Shown here in pieces: positions 7,221 through 15,449 of a stretch of 48,052 nucleotides of DNA; the stretch's first letter is position 1, and the number at the start of each line of letters is the position of its first letter. The position numbers and the translations under genes are program-made. Under the pieces are notes generated by a model. That model did no database searches. It was given only the letters and a program-made list of their open reading frames with translations, and was not told the DNA's origin. Origin of the DNA: Shewanella hafniensis (GTDB taxonomy: Bacteria; Pseudomonadota; Gammaproteobacteria; Enterobacterales; Shewanellaceae); NCBI RefSeq assembly GCF_019655335.1, contig NZ_BPFD01000033.1, positions 1 through 48,052 of the forward strand, in the 5' to 3' direction.

Positions 7221-8564
7221 ATGATTTTAATGGAATTTATTGTCGTACTCGGCTGCTTGCTGCTGGGTACCCGCTACGGTGGTATGGGACTCGGACTGAT
7301 AAGTGGTATTGGATTATTTTTACTGATATTTGTCTTCGGTTTAGCGCCGGGACAACCGCCAGTACAAGTTATGCTAACGATTCTTGCGGTGATCGGCTGT
7401 GCGGCCGTATTGCAAACCGCGGGCGGATTAGATGTGATGATGCAGTTTGCCGAGCGCCTACTGCGCCGCCATCCACAATACATCACCATTCTAGCGCCGC
7501 TAACCACTTGGACACTCACCTTTTTGTGCGGTACTGGCCATGTGGTTTACACTATGTTCCCGATTATTTCCGATATCGCGCTGAAGAAAAATATTCGCCC
7601 AGAGCGTCCAATGGCAGTGGCATCTGTCGCCTCACAAATGGCGATTTGCGCTTCGCCTGTGTCGGTAGCTGTGGTGTCTATGGTGTCGATTCTGGCATCA
7701 CAACAGGGTGTAGGCCGCGCTTACAATCTGCTCGAAATTTTAATGGTGTCAGTGCCAGCATCGCTTTGCGGTGTCATGGCTGCAGCACTTTGGAGTCTGC
7801 GTCGTGGTAAAGATTTAGATAAAGATGAAGAATTTCAAGAACGCATTAAAGATCCAGTCCAAAGAGCCTTTATCTATGACAAAAGCGAAACCCTGCTTAA
7901 TCAACGTTTTACTAAGGAAGCTTACTGGGCAACGGGGATTTTCTTTGCGGCTATTGCTGCTGTGGTGCTACTAGGTTCTTTTAGTGAACTGCGCCCTGCA
8001 TTTGAAGTTAAAGGGAAAACAACCTTATTATCGATGAACTTAGTCATCCAGATGATGATGTTAATTGCAGGAGCTTTTATTCTGATGACCTGCAAAGTCA
8101 AACCGACTGAGATTGCCAATGGTCCAGTTTTTAAAGCTGGCATGGTGGCGATTTTCTCCGTATTTGGCGTGGCTTGGATGAGCGATACGTACTTTATCAG
8201 CCATATGGATGTGCTCAAGGAAAACCTCTCCCACGTGGTGCAAAGCCAGCCTTGGACCTATGCCTTAGTGCTGTTTCTTATCTCTAAGCTTGTTAATAGC
8301 CAAGCGGCGGCGCTGACTGCCATTGCGCCTATGGGCCTCGCTTTGGGGGTCGATCCAAAACTCTTGATCGCTTTCCTTCCTGCAAGCTACGGTTATTTTG
8401 TGCTCCCTACTTATCCAAGCGATCTGGCCTGTATCGGCTTTGACCGTTCAGGCACAACTAAAATAGGTAAGTTCATTATTAACCACAGCTTTATTATTCC
8501 AGGTTTTATCGGTGTAGGTACCGCATCGATCATCGGTTATCTGCTGGCGACAGCCTTGCTCTAG
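7221..8564 (+). CDS. dcuB: anaerobic C4-dicarboxylate transporter, Dcu family (DcuB-like)
   Basis: 447 residues, the length of DcuA/DcuB (E. coli DcuB 446). It is an inner-membrane protein with about 10-12 hydrophobic segments and the family stretches GTGHVVYTMFPIISDIA, ASQMAICASPVSVAVV and PTYPSDLACIGFDRSGTT. The family exchanges fumarate, malate or aspartate for succinate, supporting fumarate respiration in anaerobic growth, which fits Shewanella. The start ATG at 7221 has CAGGGG nine bases upstream; the ATG at 7230 is too far. It is a single gene with a terminator right after. I could not find a convincing FNR or CRP site in 6957-7220. Confidence 0.93.
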   Translation: MILMEFIVVLGCLLLGTRYGGMGLGLISGIGLFLLIFVFGLAPGQPPVQVMLTILAVIGCAAVLQTAGGLDVMMQFAERLLRRHPQYITILAPLTTWTLTFLCGTGHVVYTMFPIISDIALKKNIRPERPMAVASVASQMAICASPVSVAVVSMVSILASQQGVGRAYNLLEILMVSVPASLCGVMAAALWSLRRGKDLDKDEEFQERIKDPVQRAFIYDKSETLLNQRFTKEAYWATGIFFAAIAAVVLLGSFSELRPAFEVKGKTTLLSMNLVIQMMMLIAGAFILMTCKVKPTEIANGPVFKAGMVAIFSVFGVAWMSDTYFISHMDVLKENLSHVVQSQPWTYALVLFLISKLVNSQAAALTAIAPMGLALGVDPKLLIAFLPASYGYFVLPTYPSDLACIGFDRSGTTKIGKFIINHSFIIPGFIGVGTASIIGYLLATALL

Positions 8565-8583
8565 GCTGTATTTCACAAATAAC

Positions 8584-8610
8584 AAAGGCCGCTGATGCGG
8601 CCTTTGTTTT
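8584..8610. terminator. bidirectional terminator between dcuB and the tetR gene
   Basis: Stem AAAGGCCGC with GCGGCCTTT and loop tgat, with A-rich 5' and T-rich 3' flanks, so it can end transcription from both convergent genes. Confidence 0.88.
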
Positions 8611-8631
8611 GAATAGGATTAAACGCTAGAT

Positions 8632-9243
8632 TTAAGCGCGATACATAGCCAAAAACATCTTAATATTGGCGTCGATAATCGCTTGCTGATTATCATCATT
8701 ATTTTTCATATGGAACAGCTTAGGCCAGAATGCAAACGCCTTAAACATGCCCCAAAACTGAGTCGATGCCATTGCAATATCATCGATATTCAGCGCCTTG
8801 TGTTCTACCGCTCCCGCAAGCCAAGCTTCGAGTCCACCTTCTTGCTTCGCAAGCTTCTCCATCGCTTCAGTCGCTTGGACAGGCGAGCGAATAAACTCTG
8901 CCATCACCACCCGCGCCACATCGAGAAACTCAGGCTGCTGATACAAAGCCCAGCATCGATGCGCAATTTGCTGCAACTGATCTTCAAGACTCTGCGCAGG
9001 ATTGTAAACTAAGGTCGCCGCCTCTTTCGTTCGCGCCCACAACTCTGTGGTTGTGGTATCAAACAGCACTTCCTTACTCGGAAAATGGTTATACACAGTA
9101 CGTTTAGAAACATTAGCCCGCTGGGCGATCCTGTCCATACTGGCCCCCACAAAGCCATTAACCATAAACTCTTCCCGTGAGGCACGCAGAATTGCCACAC
9201 GTTTCTGCTGAGTGTTTGTCAATTTAATGGGTTTGTCTGCCAT
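8632..9243 (-). CDS. TetR/AcrR family transcriptional regulator
   Basis: 203 residues. The N-terminal TetR helix-turn-helix is at about 12-60 (ILRASREEFMVNGFVGASM, then ANVSKRTVYNHFPSKEVLF). The C-terminal ligand domain contains ARVVMAEFIRSP, found in AefR-like regulators. It is divergent from the metallo-beta-lactamase-fold gene, with a 23-bp palindrome between them that is the likely operator, so it probably represses itself and that gene. The inducer cannot be told from sequence. Confidence 0.88.
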   Translation of the reverse strand: MADKPIKLTNTQQKRVAILRASREEFMVNGFVGASMDRIAQRANVSKRTVYNHFPSKEVLFDTTTTELWARTKEAATLVYNPAQSLEDQLQQIAHRCWALYQQPEFLDVARVVMAEFIRSPVQATEAMEKLAKQEGGLEAWLAGAVEHKALNIDDIAMASTQFWGMFKAFAFWPKLFHMKNNDDNQQAIIDANIKMFLAMYRA

Positions 9244-9312
9244 GTTTTCCTACACCATAAAAATCATTTGTCGACATTTTACACTATCCAGTTTACTTTT
9301 ACACCGTCGCAT

Positions 9313-9335
9313 GTAAACTACACTGTGTAGTTTAC
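9313..9335. promoter_or_regulatory. palindromic operator for the divergent TetR regulator
   Basis: GTAAACTACA-CTG-TGTAGTTTAC is a perfect 10-bp dyad around a 3-base centre. A second partial copy (acactatccagtttac) lies at about 9282-9297 beside the tetR start. The placement between two divergent starts is typical of an autoregulated TetR operator. Confidence 0.75.
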
Positions 9336-9410
9336 TTTTTAATATTGTACATGCAATTATAAATGCGATTGAAGATTGTCTTGACCTTACTACGACTCGG
9401 GAGCTTTATC

Positions 9411-10496
9411 ATGGCCACTCAAACAAAAACTGACGCAAATACTAAGACTTCGGCCCATGTTAAGGGTGACACATTCAGCAATGAAGCTCCCAATACCCAC
9501 AGTGGTGAAGGTAATTTACTTTCTATTTTATGGCGTTACGTGACCGAAAGCATTCCTGATAAGAGTCCAAACCAAGCACTGCCAATCCAAAAAATGCAGC
9601 TAAACCCCACTGCGGATGCAACACCTATGCTGTATAAAATCAGTCATTCGACAGTGCTGTTGCAACTCAACGGTCAATATTGGTTAACCGATCCTGTTTT
9701 TTCGAAACGCGCCTCGCCAAGCCAAATGTTTGGGCCAAAACGATTCCACGAGTTACCAATCGAACTCGATAATATTCCAGCGCTCGCAGGGATTATTTTG
9801 TCCCACGATCATTATGATCATTTAGATAAACACAGCATTTTAGCTCTCGCCGAGCGCACGCAAAAATTTATCGTGCCACTGGGTGTGGATAAACATTTGC
9901 TCGCGTGGGGCGTGCCTGCCAGCAAGATAGTCGCGCTCGATTGGTGGCAAGCAACCCAACATGCGGGTCTGAGTTTTACCGCGACGCCAGCACAGCACTT
10001 TTCAGGCCGTGGTATCTCGGACAAAAACCAAACCCTGTGGGCATCTTGGGTTATTCAGTCCCCTGAACTAAAACTGTTTTTCAGCGGTGATTCTGGTTAC
10101 TTCAGCGGCTTCAAAACGATTGGCGACAAACTCGGGCCTTTCGATTTAACCTTAATCGAAACGGGTGCCTACGATGAGATGTGGGCAGATATCCACATGC
10201 AGCCAGAGCAATCACTGCGGGCGCATTTAGATCTTCGTGGACGACACTTAATTCCGATACATAACAGCAGCTTCGATCTCGCGCTACATAGTTGGTACGA
10301 ACCATTGGAACGAATCTCTGTAGCCGCTAAAGCCTATTGCGTGCCGCTGCTAACGCCGGAATTTGGTCAAGGCATCAACCTAAGCGATTTAGCCCATAGC
10401 CCTGCTTTGAATCACGCTTGGTGGAAAACCTATTTGCCCAAAGACAGAACCGTGTTTGAAATCATTCCAGCGCGTATGAGTTCAGATAAGCTCTAG
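9411..10496 (+). CDS. metallo-beta-lactamase-fold hydrolase (NAPE-PLD/UlaG-like)
   Basis: 361 residues from ATG 9411, which has GGGAG seven bases upstream; an ATG at 9363 has no ribosome site and is probably upstream of the mRNA start. The zinc motif SHDHYDHLD sits near residue 130. Other metal-ligand regions are FSGDSGYFSGF and IPIHNSSFDLALHSWYEP. The layout matches the N-acyl-phosphatidylethanolamine phospholipase D/UlaG-like branch, whose bacterial members are mostly uncharacterised hydrolases of phosphoesters or lactones. No clear signal peptide, so probably cytoplasmic. It is likely controlled by the divergent TetR protein. Confidence 0.82.
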   Translation: MATQTKTDANTKTSAHVKGDTFSNEAPNTHSGEGNLLSILWRYVTESIPDKSPNQALPIQKMQLNPTADATPMLYKISHSTVLLQLNGQYWLTDPVFSKRASPSQMFGPKRFHELPIELDNIPALAGIILSHDHYDHLDKHSILALAERTQKFIVPLGVDKHLLAWGVPASKIVALDWWQATQHAGLSFTATPAQHFSGRGISDKNQTLWASWVIQSPELKLFFSGDSGYFSGFKTIGDKLGPFDLTLIETGAYDEMWADIHMQPEQSLRAHLDLRGRHLIPIHNSSFDLALHSWYEPLERISVAAKAYCVPLLTPEFGQGINLSDLAHSPALNHAWWKTYLPKDRTVFEIIPARMSSDKL

Positions 10497-10841
10497 TCAG
10501 AACTCTTATCTGAGCTTTATTAATACACTAAAAAACGTTAAATCATTGGCTCTCCAACACAGGAGAGCCACTGCGGATTACCATTCAACAGAGTCTCACT
10601 CGTCGGCGCTCAAAAGCTTACAACTTCAGTATTAAGCCTCCTCCTGCAAACACTAAATTCTAGACGCCTGCTTGATTTTGGGCATAAGATCACTTGCCTT
10701 GTCATTTTTTATACCCAACTGAATTAATGGTATTAATGCTTCTAACTGACCATATTAAAATAGCGGGCACAAGAACAAGACTGGTGATTTTAATCTTTGG
10801 ATACACCATGATCACTTAACATTTCCCTAAAGGTCGCGCTC
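10497..10841. other. intergenic stretch
   Basis: No gene seen. A 9-bp hairpin (TGGCTCTCC with GGAGAGCCA, 10547-10570) lacks a T run, so it is not a classic terminator. The last part must hold the promoter of the next gene but I cannot point to clear -35/-10 boxes. Confidence 0.5.
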
Positions 10842-11432
10842 ATGTCGGTGCTCACTTGGCTTAAGAAACAACTTCATCGCACTTTTTATGGCAACAGCCC
10901 ACTAGAGCAACAGGATAACTTAACCGCCATTTTTCATCCCGCGCAAATGCCAGACATCGACTTGCCGACAAACCAAGCCTATCCGCTAGTGACATCAATT
11001 GTGCAGACTGATATCTACGCCTATCAAGTTCACTGCTTACTGACCTTAGAAGGCAAGCAAACCTTAGATTCGTTAATCGGCAATGCAGGTTTTGGGATAT
11101 TGCCCGAACATGCCGCCAACTTTAATGGCCTGATAACCCATCCGAGCCAAGCGACCAGCTTGCAGCTCCACCAATATGCCGATTTTGCGGGGATCTGCGT
11201 CAGTTTAATAACCAACGACAAAGCGCTATTAGAACAACTGATTGCGTTCAAATCGACTTTACCTCACCCTTGGGAAAGCTTTCCCGATGTCGATCCCGAT
11301 TCCCTTGGCAGTCTTCAAGGTAATATCGATTTTTGGTGCAACTATTTTTGGCAACCCTATTGGTTATCACTCTCAACAGCTGAGCGTTTACAGTACCCAG
11401 TAAATTGGCAGCAATTCAGTGATTTCCATTAA
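10842..11432 (+). CDS. conserved hypothetical protein
   Basis: 196 residues, soluble, with no signal peptide or membrane segment. I do not recognise a domain. It is rich in aromatic residues toward the C-terminus (IDFWCNYFWQPYWLSL), and the middle reads like a mixed alpha/beta fold. The start has GGTCGC rather than a strong Shine-Dalgarno. It lies 39 bases before the M23 peptidase gene on the same strand, so the two may be co-transcribed. Confidence 0.65.
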   Translation: MSVLTWLKKQLHRTFYGNSPLEQQDNLTAIFHPAQMPDIDLPTNQAYPLVTSIVQTDIYAYQVHCLLTLEGKQTLDSLIGNAGFGILPEHAANFNGLITHPSQATSLQLHQYADFAGICVSLITNDKALLEQLIAFKSTLPHPWESFPDVDPDSLGSLQGNIDFWCNYFWQPYWLSLSTAERLQYPVNWQQFSDFH

Positions 11433-11471
11433 GGTTTGAAAGAAGCACTAAGGCTTAATGCAGGATAAAAA

Positions 11472-11984
11472 ATGAAATTAACATCTGTTGGATTAGCACT
11501 GGCGTTACTACTACTTGGCGGTTACTTGATCCCTGAGTCACCTGTGATCCCGGTAAAAGGCGCCAGCAGTAAAGACTGGAATAGCCAAACCTTTTGGTAT
11601 GAACCTTGGGGTTCATCGGGCGTGCACAAGGGGATAGATATTTTCGCTGCCAAAAATACCGCCGCGATTGCGCCAACGCCTATGTTGATCTTATATCGAG
11701 GCGACTTCTTTAAAGGAGGCAATGTGGTGGTTGGTCTAGGCCCTAAATGGCAAATTCATTACTTTGCCCATTTAGCGCAAATTGAATCGACCACGGGATT
11801 AATGGTCCACCAAGGTGAAACGCTGGGTACAGTCGGCGATACGGGTAATGCGCAAGGTAAACCGCCCCATTTGCATTATTCCATTTTGAGCTTATTGCCG
11901 AAACCTTGGCTGATGGATACTTCAACCCAAGGATATAAAAAGGCCTTTTATCAAAACCCCATCAGCTACTTAGAAACGCACTAA
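11472..11984 (+). CDS. M23 family metallopeptidase (LytM-like)
   Basis: 170 residues. An N-terminal hydrophobic segment (LTSVGLALALLLLGGYLI) acts as signal or anchor. The catalytic domain follows with zinc ligands in HKGIDIFA (His52, Asp56) and HLHY (His133, His135), plus GDTGNAQGKPPHLHY typical of the family. M23 enzymes cut peptidoglycan cross-bridges; here the location is periplasmic. It has no LysM or coiled-coil domain, so it is a minimal LytM-type enzyme. All four zinc/catalytic residues are present, so it is probably active rather than an EnvC-like activator. Confidence 0.85.
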   Translation: MKLTSVGLALALLLLGGYLIPESPVIPVKGASSKDWNSQTFWYEPWGSSGVHKGIDIFAAKNTAAIAPTPMLILYRGDFFKGGNVVVGLGPKWQIHYFAHLAQIESTTGLMVHQGETLGTVGDTGNAQGKPPHLHYSILSLLPKPWLMDTSTQGYKKAFYQNPISYLETH

Positions 11985-11994
11985 GACTTAGGTG

Positions 11995-12123
11995 ATGAGT
12001 AACATAGCAGCTTCGCGGCAATATCAACTACAAATGAGAGTTCAGCAACTCGCCATGTCGGCAGACGCAATGAATGCCAGCACAGCCGTCAGATTATACG
12101 AAGAAATCAACGAAGACTTATGA
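11995..12123 (+). CDS. possible small protein, 42 residues
   Basis: This short open frame begins ATGAGTAACATAGCAGC 10 bases after the M23 stop. The peptide (MSNIAASRQYQLQMRVQQLA, then MSADAMNASTAVRLYEEINE, DL) looks helical and amphipathic. The ribosome site is weak. The 3' end overlaps the 3' end of the convergent DUF2986-type gene by six bases. No family known to me. Its position right after the peptidase and its protein-like composition make it plausible. Confidence 0.4.
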   Translation: MSNIAASRQYQLQMRVQQLAMSADAMNASTAVRLYEEINEDL

Positions 12124-12321
12124 TTCAATAGATGCAGTATCAAGAGTCACAGCGTTAACTGCCGTAGCATCCACAGTCTGCGACTCGATACCGGCCCCTG
12201 CAGCTAATGCTTCCCTATCCGCCTTCGCAATATATTTAGGTTTATTGCTCGATTGCAGTTTGGCATTGGCCTTTTTCGCCTTGCTTTTCAAGGTTTGGTT
12301 TATCTTCTTTTTGCGGTTCAT
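12118..12321 (-). CDS. DUF2986-type small basic protein
   Basis: 67 residues. The N-terminus MNRKKKINQTLKSKAKKANA followed by KLQSSNKPKYIAKADRE matches the short lysine-rich DUF2986 family found in Shewanella and Vibrio as I remember it. The C-terminal half is Ala/Thr/Ser-rich and probably variable. Function unknown; the basic start suggests binding to RNA, DNA or ribosomes, but this is a guess. The longer open frame on the opposite strand here is its shadow. Confidence 0.72.
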   Translation of the reverse strand: MNRKKKINQTLKSKAKKANAKLQSSNKPKYIAKADREALAAGAGIESQTVDATAVNAVTLDTASIES

Positions 12322-12773
12322 CAGGGCACCAATGCGGATTAGTAATAAAGGGGGCGCGATTATAGCCCTCCAGCTGCACGCCAGACAATCGAAAGCACTA
12401 AGTCAGATCGTCTCAGACCATCAAACCCACGCCCAACGCTAACTCAGTTAATAAGTCCCAAGTCATCAAGCCTGCGCCCAAACCATCAGATCGCGAAAGC
12501 TATGCCAAACGCTAAGTAAGGCGCGGGCTTACCGGCATGAACTCGCACCGGGTAACCCTTGAGGTTAAATCTCGATACCGAGTGCTGTGTCGCAATTTTT
12601 GAATACTGCCGTCAAATTGCGCAATTTCCGCGAATACACAACTAGACAAGCCGTAATTCCTGCCCTAAAATCGCGTCAGAATAAAAATCACTATCATTTG
12701 CAATGTTGTTTAACGGAAGAATCTAATGCCAAGGAATTCGGTGTAGCAAATCCACCCCTTAGCAGGAAGTTAT
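12322..12773. other. intergenic stretch before the TonB receptor gene
   Basis: No convincing gene. The only site I can support is the Fur-like box at 12683-12701. A plus-strand open frame from 12587 runs into the receptor gene and has no protein-like features. Confidence 0.5.
12683..12701. promoter_or_regulatory. possible Fur box
   Basis: AAAAATCACTATCATTTGC matches the 19-bp Fur consensus GATAATGATAATCATTATC at 12 positions, mostly in the right half. It lies 73 bases before a TonB-dependent receptor start, where iron control is common. A moderate match only. Confidence 0.45.
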
Positions 12774-14948
12774 ATGACGTTCAAAACCTCGTTTGTTGCT
12801 CTCGCCGTCTTTGCGGCACTCACCCAATCCGCTGTGGCACAAGAAACATCCGATGCGGGAACGAATAAAAACAAAGATATTGAAAGAATAACTGTCACCG
12901 CGAGTCGGATGGATAAATCCCCAAGCTCGATCCCTAATACCGTCACTATCATTGACCGCGCCCAGTTAGAAGAACAGTTCCGCACCACTAAAGATTTATC
13001 GACCATTATCGGTAACTTAGCGCCTAGCTTTTCACCAAGTCGCCAGAAGATGAGTAACACAGGCGAAACCCTGCGTGGTCGTCCACCATTGATTATGATC
13101 GACGGCGTACCGCAATCGAACCCACTTCGCAGTGGAGGGCGTTCGGGTCAAACTATCGATCCTGCCATGATAGAGCGTATTGAAATCATTCACGGTGCCA
13201 ATGCGATGCACGGTCTCGGTGCCCAAGGCGGCATCATCAACTACATCACTAAAAAGCCCACTGGCGACAGCGAACAGGTTGCGAGTTTCGATGTGACAGT
13301 TCCTGATTCGATGAAATCCAACGGCTTAAGCTTTGGTGCCAGCTATGCGTTTTCTGGCGAGTCTGAATTTATCGATATGATAGGCTCGGTTAGCTATCGC
13401 AATAATGGTGTGTACTACGATGCCAACCACGACGTTGTGGGCGTAGACACGACTCAAGGCGAGTCGATGGACAGTCAAAGCAAAGACTTCTTCATCAAGC
13501 TTGGCCATAACTTCGATGAGTCTCGCCTTGAATTAATGGTTAACCATTACAATGCAGACAACAATGGCGATTGGATGCCTGTCGCTGGTGATAAGCCTAA
13601 TGGCGTGCCCACGGGCGCAGTTAAGGAAACTCAGCCATGGGAAGCGGCCAACAATCAAGTGACCACGACTAGTTTAACGTATACCCATGCCAATATTGGC
13701 GGCCAACAACTTAGCCTGCAACTCTTTAATCAAGATTTTAAAGCGGTTTATGGTGGCGGTTGTTTCGACAGTTTCTACGACCCCTCCTTCGAAGGTAGCG
13801 ACCAAGTGATCCAGTGCGGTGTCGGCAGTAAAGGCGAAAGCTTGTACTACGAGCAATCCCGTAATTCTTCAGTTAAATGGGGTTTAAAAAGCTCATTGAT
13901 TGCTAAGGATATTGCCGGCTCAGGCATTGATGCCGCCTACGGTGTGGACCTTTTCCGCGATACCACAGAGCAAGATTTAGTGACAACGGGCTTCTCATGG
14001 GTGCCTGAAAGCACCTATGACAACGTCGCGCCATACTTACAGTTAGATTATGATCTAATTGAAAATCTAACCTTATCGACCGGTGTTCGTTACGAACATG
14101 CCGAGTTAAGTGTCGACGACTACAAAACCCTATGGGGTGCGGGTAATAAGCAAATTGCAGGTGGCTCAGCCACCTTCGATGAAACCTTATTCAACGTCGG
14201 TATCTCCTACAAAATCACCCCAGACATTCGCGTTTATACCAGCTATAACCAAGGTTTTGGTATGCCAGATATCGGCCGTATTCTGCGTGATGGTAAAAGC
14301 TTTCCCGGCGACAATCCCAGCATAGATGACTCATTGGCACTCACGCCGCTCGTCACAGATAACGTTGAAGTCGGCGCCGATTACCAAGGTAAATACTTAA
14401 GCGCTAAGCTAGCTTACTATCGTTCCGCCACTGATTTTGGCTCACGTTTGGCCTTAAATAGTGATGGTTTCTACGACGTGAAGCGGGAAAAAAGTGTGAT
14501 CGATGGGATCGAAGCCAATGTCACCGCCTACCTCACCAGCAATGATGATCTCGGTATGAACATCGCCATTCAGCAGGGCGAATACGATTCAAATGGTGAT
14601 AACCAAGTCGATACCGATCTCGATGGCGCGAATATTTCCCCCAACCGTATCAACCTGTTCTGGACCCATAACTTCGATAATGACATGTCGACTCGTGTTC
14701 AAGCCAACTACTACATGGACCGCGACTTTAAAAATGCGGCGGGTAACAAGTATGCAGAATTTGATGGCTATACCACAGTCGATGCTTCCTTCTCTATGCC
14801 GCTTTACACTGGCACCCTGAGCTTAGGTCTGCAAAACCTGTTTAATAAGGATTATTTCAATTATTACTCACAAACCATGGGTACAAATGATCGTTATTTC
14901 AAAGGTATGGGACGTACTGCGACAATAGGCTACACCTTGCCTTTCTAA
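12774..14948 (+). CDS. TonB-dependent outer membrane receptor
   Basis: 724 residues. A signal peptide (about 1-22, ALAVFAALTQSAVAQ) is followed by a TonB box-like stretch IERITVTASR, the plug domain (about 45-165, with IMIDGVPQSNPLRSG and GANAMHGLGAQGGIINYITK) and a beta-barrel ending in GYTLPF with the expected C-terminal Phe. The family imports siderophores or similar ligands across the outer membrane using TonB energy. The barrel has many Asp/Asn-rich loops. The ligand cannot be assigned, but a Fur-like box upstream suggests iron. AGGAAG precedes the start. No transport operon is attached. Confidence 0.92.
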   Translation: MTFKTSFVALAVFAALTQSAVAQETSDAGTNKNKDIERITVTASRMDKSPSSIPNTVTIIDRAQLEEQFRTTKDLSTIIGNLAPSFSPSRQKMSNTGETLRGRPPLIMIDGVPQSNPLRSGGRSGQTIDPAMIERIEIIHGANAMHGLGAQGGIINYITKKPTGDSEQVASFDVTVPDSMKSNGLSFGASYAFSGESEFIDMIGSVSYRNNGVYYDANHDVVGVDTTQGESMDSQSKDFFIKLGHNFDESRLELMVNHYNADNNGDWMPVAGDKPNGVPTGAVKETQPWEAANNQVTTTSLTYTHANIGGQQLSLQLFNQDFKAVYGGGCFDSFYDPSFEGSDQVIQCGVGSKGESLYYEQSRNSSVKWGLKSSLIAKDIAGSGIDAAYGVDLFRDTTEQDLVTTGFSWVPESTYDNVAPYLQLDYDLIENLTLSTGVRYEHAELSVDDYKTLWGAGNKQIAGGSATFDETLFNVGISYKITPDIRVYTSYNQGFGMPDIGRILRDGKSFPGDNPSIDDSLALTPLVTDNVEVGADYQGKYLSAKLAYYRSATDFGSRLALNSDGFYDVKREKSVIDGIEANVTAYLTSNDDLGMNIAIQQGEYDSNGDNQVDTDLDGANISPNRINLFWTHNFDNDMSTRVQANYYMDRDFKNAAGNKYAEFDGYTTVDASFSMPLYTGTLSLGLQNLFNKDYFNYYSQTMGTNDRYFKGMGRTATIGYTLPF

Positions 14949-14970
14949 GTGAAAGCCCATTTGAAACATA

Positions 14971-14998
14971 AAAAAGCGCAATTACATTGCGCTTTTTT
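14971..14998. terminator. terminator between the TonB receptor gene and yqaE-like gene
   Basis: AAAAAGCGCAAT and ATTGCGCTTTTT form a 12-bp stem around a 3-base loop, with A and T runs on either side, so it serves both converging genes. Confidence 0.9.
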
Positions 14999-15018
14999 AT
15001 TGTGCTGAAGAAAGACAA

Positions 15019-15186
15019 TTATGCCTTGGTCACGACCCAGAGAGCATGTAATAAACCGGGGAACCAGAACAGTAAACACAAGACTATGTTTATCAGCAGA
15101 TCTTTACCCGCTCCTGCCTTCAAAAATACAGCAACAGGAGGCAATAGAATCGCAATAATGACTAAGAGTAATTTATTTGTATCCAT
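15019..15186 (-). CDS. YqaE/Pmp3 family small membrane protein
   Basis: 55 residues. The peptide starts MDTNKLLLVIIAILLPPVAV and continues FLKAGAGKDLLINIVL, CLLFWFPGLLHALWVVTKA. The two hydrophobic helices joined by a KAG-GKD loop, the LPP turn and the FPG-HALWVV ending are the Pmp3/YqaE (UPF0057) signature. These proteolipids sit in the inner membrane and are linked to stress or membrane-potential maintenance in other organisms. AAGGA lies nine bases before the ATG. It converges on the TonB receptor gene and shares its terminator. Confidence 0.9.
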   Translation of the reverse strand: MDTNKLLLVIIAILLPPVAVFLKAGAGKDLLINIVLCLLFWFPGLLHALWVVTKA

Positions 15187-15449
15187 AACAGGGCATCCTT
15201 AAAACGGAGATGGTAGGCAAATCAACAAGGTCTAACTTCGCAGGAAGACTCAGAATTTGCAAACTTTTTAGCTTACAGAATGATAAATACTCCAAGTGAT
15301 TCTCTAAACCAAAGCACTTAATATCGCTATAAATTTAAAGGAAGATGTAGCCCGCCTCATGCCGTTAAATACAGGTTAAGATATCCTATAAACTTCAACC
15401 GAAAATGCCTAAAAGCATCTATAGTTAAAGAAAAATATGAACTAAAAGA

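Noticed and set aside
12074..12442. 122-codon plus-strand open frame
   Set aside because: Antisense to the DUF2986-type gene, whose sequence is the recognisable one; the product looks like a shadow.
12587..12868. 93-codon plus-strand frame entering the TonB receptor gene
   Set aside because: It overlaps the signal-peptide region of the receptor in another frame and has no protein-like features or ribosome site.
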